A stretch of 64,000 bases of DNA from Noviluteimonas caseinilytica (lineage in GTDB: Bacteria > Pseudomonadota > Gammaproteobacteria > Xanthomonadales > Xanthomonadaceae), in assembly GCF_018406605.1 (NCBI RefSeq), contig NZ_AP024545.1, forward strand, positions 124,001-188,000, in the 5' to 3' direction. Shown piece after piece: positions 61,327 to 64,000 of this stretch; position 1 is the stretch's first letter; each line of letters starts with the position of its first letter. Below the pieces are notes generated by a model. That model searched no databases, was not told the origin of the DNA, and saw nothing but the letters and a program-made list of their open reading frames with translations. The position numbers were made by a program, and so were the translations under genes.

Positions 61327-62308
61327 GCTGGCGCCTCCACCAGTGCGCGAACGACGCGATGCCCTCGGCGATCGACGTGCCAGGCGAATACGCGAGCTCG
61401 CGCCGCGCGCGCGCGATGTCGAGCGTCTGCGAGTAACCCAGCACGCCGACGCCATAGCGCGTGAGTCGCGGTTCGGGACACCCCGGACGCAGGCGTGCGA
61501 TGCGTTCGGACACCGCCGCCAGCGGCACCGCCAGGCCGCGCGGGATCGCCACGCGGCGCACGCGCATGTCGAGCGCATCGAACAGCAGCGACACCAGGGT
61601 GCGCACTTCGATCGGATCCCCGTTGGTGATGTTGTACGCGCGCCCGTCGCCGGGCACGTCGGCATCGATCGCATCGGCGACGAGCGCGGCCACGTTGTCG
61701 ACGCAGGTGACATCCACGACCGCCCTGCCCCCGTGGATCAGCGGAAACCAGCCGCGCGCGGCCACCGCGAGCAAGCGCGGCAGGATCGCGTTGTCGCCCG
61801 GGCCGAACACCGCGCGCGGGCGCAGCACGATGGCGGGCAGGCCTTCGGCGGCGATCGCGCGCACCACTTGTTCCGACGCCCACTTGCTCTGCGCATAGGG
61901 CGTGATCCAGCGCGCGGGCGCGGCGAATTCCTCCCGCACCTCGTACTGGTCCTCGAATCGGAAGTAGATGCTCGGCGAGCCCAGGTGCACGAAGCGACGC
62001 ACGCCGGCGTCGAGGCTGGCGCGCGCGACGCGCTGCGTGGCCAGCACGTTCGCCCGCTGGAAGTCGGCGGACGCGCCCCACGGCGCCGACAGCGCGGCGG
62101 CGTGCACGACCGTGTCGCAGCCCGCGAGCAACGGCGCCATCGGGTCGCACGCCAGGTCGGCGATGCGCACGTCGACGCCGGGCGCCGGCCGCGGCAGCTT
62201 CGCCGCGTTGCGCCCGCTCGCGACCACCGCGTGACCACGCGCGCGCAACGCCGCGACGACGTGCGCACCGATGAACCCGCTGGCGCCGGTGACGAGGACG
62301 CGGGCCAT
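61319..62308 (-). CDS. NAD-dependent epimerase/dehydratase (OleD/3-beta-HSD-like SDR)
   Basis: 329 residues. Extended SDR: TGASGFIGAHVVAALRARGHAV, catalytic YAQSK in WITPYAQSKWASEQVVRA, HAAALSAPWG, DVTCVDNVAALVADAI. Closest in pattern to 3-beta-hydroxysteroid-dehydrogenase-like enzymes such as OleD, which reduce beta-keto products of a ketoacyl synthase; the gene just upstream is one. The ATG overlaps the KAS III stop by 1 bp (TGATG). Confidence 0.85.
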   Translation of the reverse strand: MARVLVTGASGFIGAHVVAALRARGHAVVASGRNAAKLPRPAPGVDVRIADLACDPMAPLLAGCDTVVHAAALSAPWGASADFQRANVLATQRVARASLDAGVRRFVHLGSPSIYFRFEDQYEVREEFAAPARWITPYAQSKWASEQVVRAIAAEGLPAIVLRPRAVFGPGDNAILPRLLAVAARGWFPLIHGGRAVVDVTCVDNVAALVADAIDADVPGDGRAYNITNGDPIEVRTLVSLLFDALDMRVRRVAIPRGLAVPLAAVSERIARLRPGCPEPRLTRYGVGVLGYSQTLDIARARRELAYSPGTSIAEGIASFAHWWRRQHA

Positions 62309-63321
62309 CAGTAGCGCAGCACCGCGCCGCCGAACGACAGGCCCGCACCGGAGCCGACCAGCGCCACGAGGTCGTCGCGCACGATGCGCCCGGCGTCGAT
62401 CGCACGATGCAGGGCCGTCGGGATCGATGCGGCCATCTGGTTGCCGTGCGTGGACAGGATGCGCACCAGCCGGTCCTCGGGCAGGCGCAAGGCGTGTTGC
62501 AGGTGCGCGAGCGCCTTGTCGCTGGCCTGGTGCGGGACGAACGCATCGAGGTCATCGAGCGTGACGCCCGCGCGGCCGAACAAGCGCGCCAGGTAGCCCG
62601 GCAACAATTGCGCGGCGAGGCGATAGGTGGCCTTGCCCGCCATTTCGAAACGCGCGGCATCGCGATACGCGTCCATGTCGTCGGCCACGCGCAGGCGGGT
62701 GCCGCCGGCGCGCACGCGGCACAGCTCGGCGCCTTCCGAATAGGTTTCCATGTGCGCGGCGAGGAGCTGCGATCGCGAATCGGCCGGTGCGCGCGACACG
62801 ACCACCGCCGCGGCGCCGTCGCCGAACAGCGGCGCCGAATCCGGGTCGTCCCAGTTCAAGCCGGCCGATGCGATTTCGCTGGAGACGATCAACGCGCGCT
62901 CCAGGCGCCCGGCGGCCAGCATGCACGCCACCATGTCGAGCGCGGCGAGGAAGCTCAGGCAGGTCGCGTTGACGTCGAACGCGGCGATGCCGGTGCCTTC
63001 GAGGCCGAGGCGGCGATGCACGAACACCGCCGAACACGGGATCGCCTGCTCCATCACGCTGCAGGCCGAGACGACGAGGTCCAGGTCGCGGGCCTGCAGG
63101 CCCGCGCGGTCCAGCGCTTCGCGTGCGGCATGCGCGGCCATCGCCGAAGTGGTTTCGTCGGCGGTCGCATGGTGGCGATGGTCGATGCCGGTATGGCGTT
63201 GCGTCCAGCCGGCGGGCTTGCGCCAGCGGGCGTCGAATTCGGTGGACTCCACCCGGCGGCCCGGGGTGAACGTGCCCGTGCCGAGGATGCGGAGCGGGAC
63301 GGGAAGCGATCGGGACGACAT
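62308..63321 (-). CDS. Ketoacyl-ACP synthase III (FabH/OleA-like)
   Basis: 337 residues. Catalytic triad Cys121 (DVNATCLSFL), His264 (FVPHQAS) and Asn294 (STHGNQMAAS). Opening RILGTGTFTPGRRVESTEFDARW, WTQRHTGIDHRH. A condensing enzyme that makes a beta-ketoacyl product from acyl-CoA or acyl-ACP. First gene of the operon that continues through epimerase, hydrolase, ATP-grasp, GNAT and Rieske genes, so it probably begins a dedicated pathway. Start MSSRSLPVP. Confidence 0.88.
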   Translation of the reverse strand: MSSRSLPVPLRILGTGTFTPGRRVESTEFDARWRKPAGWTQRHTGIDHRHHATADETTSAMAAHAAREALDRAGLQARDLDLVVSACSVMEQAIPCSAVFVHRRLGLEGTGIAAFDVNATCLSFLAALDMVACMLAAGRLERALIVSSEIASAGLNWDDPDSAPLFGDGAAAVVVSRAPADSRSQLLAAHMETYSEGAELCRVRAGGTRLRVADDMDAYRDAARFEMAGKATYRLAAQLLPGYLARLFGRAGVTLDDLDAFVPHQASDKALAHLQHALRLPEDRLVRILSTHGNQMAASIPTALHRAIDAGRIVRDDLVALVGSGAGLSFGGAVLRY

Positions 63322-63464
63322 TGCACGCTCGCGTTGGAAGGGGCGCGGCGAGGGTGCGGACCCGGGGCGCGATGCGCAATGATGCAGCGCCACCGGCGCG
63401 ATGCGCGAGCCGGCGGGGATCAGGAAGCGATACGGGCGCAGGGATCACGCGGGGAGAGGGCGGG

Positions 63465-64000
63465 ATGGCGGCTTCCAAACTGGTGGTGCAGGCGATCCGC
63501 GACCGGCTGCGCGAGCGCGGCCTGACCTATCGCGAACTCGCCACGCGGCTGGGCGTGAGCGAAGTGACCGTCAAGCGCGACCTGGGCCGCGGCGACTTCT
63601 CGCTGGCGCGCCTGGATGCCATCTGCGAAGCGCTCGGCGTCGAGCTGGTGGACCTGCTGCAGGGCGAACCGGACGCCAGCATCCTCACCGTGCTGGACGA
63701 TGCGCAGGAACATGCGCTCGTCTCCGACCCCAAGCTGCTGCTGGCGACCTACCTCATCGTCAACGACTGGAAGTTCGCCGAGATCCTGGCGGCGTTCCGC
63801 GTCGACGAGAACGAACTTGTGTCGCTTCTCCTGCGCCTGGACCAGTTGCGGATCATCGACTACCGCCCGCCGAAGCGTTTCACCAAGCGCACCGCGCGCA
63901 ACTTCGCCTGGCAACCGGGCGGACCGGTGCATGCGTTCTTCCTGCAACGCGTGGTGCCGGAGTTCTTCGGCGGCGCCTTCGACCAGGGCGGCGATGCGTT
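63465..64000 (+). CDS. HTH (XRE-type) transcriptional regulator, 3' end off window
   Basis: About 178 residues are visible to the window edge, without a stop. N-terminal HTH: LVVQAIRDRLRERGLTYRELATRLGVSEVTVKRDLGRGDFSLARLDAICEALGVELVDLLQG; then a region with TYLIVNDWKFAEILAAFRVDENELVSLLLRLDQLRIIDYRPPKRFTKRTARNFAWQPGG that resembles a second winged-helix or ligand domain. GGGGAGAGGG precedes the ATG. Divergent from the biosynthetic operon, so it may control it. Confidence 0.85.
   Translation, partial: MAASKLVVQAIRDRLRERGLTYRELATRLGVSEVTVKRDLGRGDFSLARLDAICEALGVELVDLLQGEPDASILTVLDDAQEHALVSDPKLLLATYLIVNDWKFAEILAAFRVDENELVSLLLRLDQLRIIDYRPPKRFTKRTARNFAWQPGGPVHAFFLQRVVPEFFGGAFDQGGDA

Overview
The window is about 64 kb of very GC-rich gammaproteobacterial chromosome carrying a visibly more A/T-rich integrated island. 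The core genes point to the Xanthomonadaceae/Lysobacteraceae, probably Lysobacter or a close relative. The main clues are a FimX-type c-di-GMP receptor, an Ala/Lys/Pro-extended DksA, the EF-P/EpmB pair, FolE2, the mtaD-like/ubiG/phosphatase/phytoene-synthase-like run, and palindromic repeats built around TTCCCGC-GAAG-GCGGGAA. This placement is inferred from gene content; no database was searched.

1-28 kb is ordinary chromosome. In order it holds cysS (partial), sufE, an MFS exporter, a DksA-like protein without zinc-finger cysteines, yidD, dihydroorotase, an M23 peptidase, folE2, the coupled operon mtaD-like/ubiG/phosphatase/phytoene-synthase-like, efp with divergent epmB, fimX, htpX, gluQ, two acetoacetyl-CoA reductases around phaR, an M48 peptidase, a formylglycine-enzyme-like lipoprotein, rnd, a divergent two-component pair, a serine hydrolase, a VanX-like dipeptidase and tRNA-Ala(CGC).

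28.2-53.7 kb is an integrative island in the 3' half of tRNA-Ala(CGC). A 57-bp exact direct repeat (28162-28218 and 53659-53715) marks the ends, and a tyrosine integrase sits just inside the left end. Cargo from left to right: an outer-membrane barrel and a DUF4136-type lipoprotein; three related large serine recombinases; a membrane/WYL-like protein; HNH and DUF429 proteins; small regulators and a structured non-coding stretch; a three-nuclease operon; a two-gene RiPP cluster with a repeat-containing precursor and a graspetide-type ATP-grasp ligase; a secreted protein; and a run of three HEPN-motif proteins, an HNH protein and a Schlafen/AlbA_2 protein. A 77-bp direct repeat lies between cargo blocks (three clear copies, one decayed). 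A 91-bp copy of the island's right end also lies internally at 46.7 kb, so the island looks modular and built in stages. There are several nucleases but no DNA methyltransferase, conjugation genes or phage structural genes.

53.7-64 kb returns to GC-rich chromosome: an NTF2-like protein, an alpha/beta hydrolase, a retropepsin-like protein, an ArsR/SRPBCC pair, and a tightly overlapping six-gene operon (ketoacyl synthase III, epimerase, metallo-hydrolase, ATP-grasp, GNAT-like, Rieske oxygenase) that looks like an uncharacterised small-molecule pathway. An HTH regulator runs off the right edge.

The best candidates for an undescribed system are the graspetide-like pair at 45154-46593 and the 77-bp-punctuated defence cargo around it.
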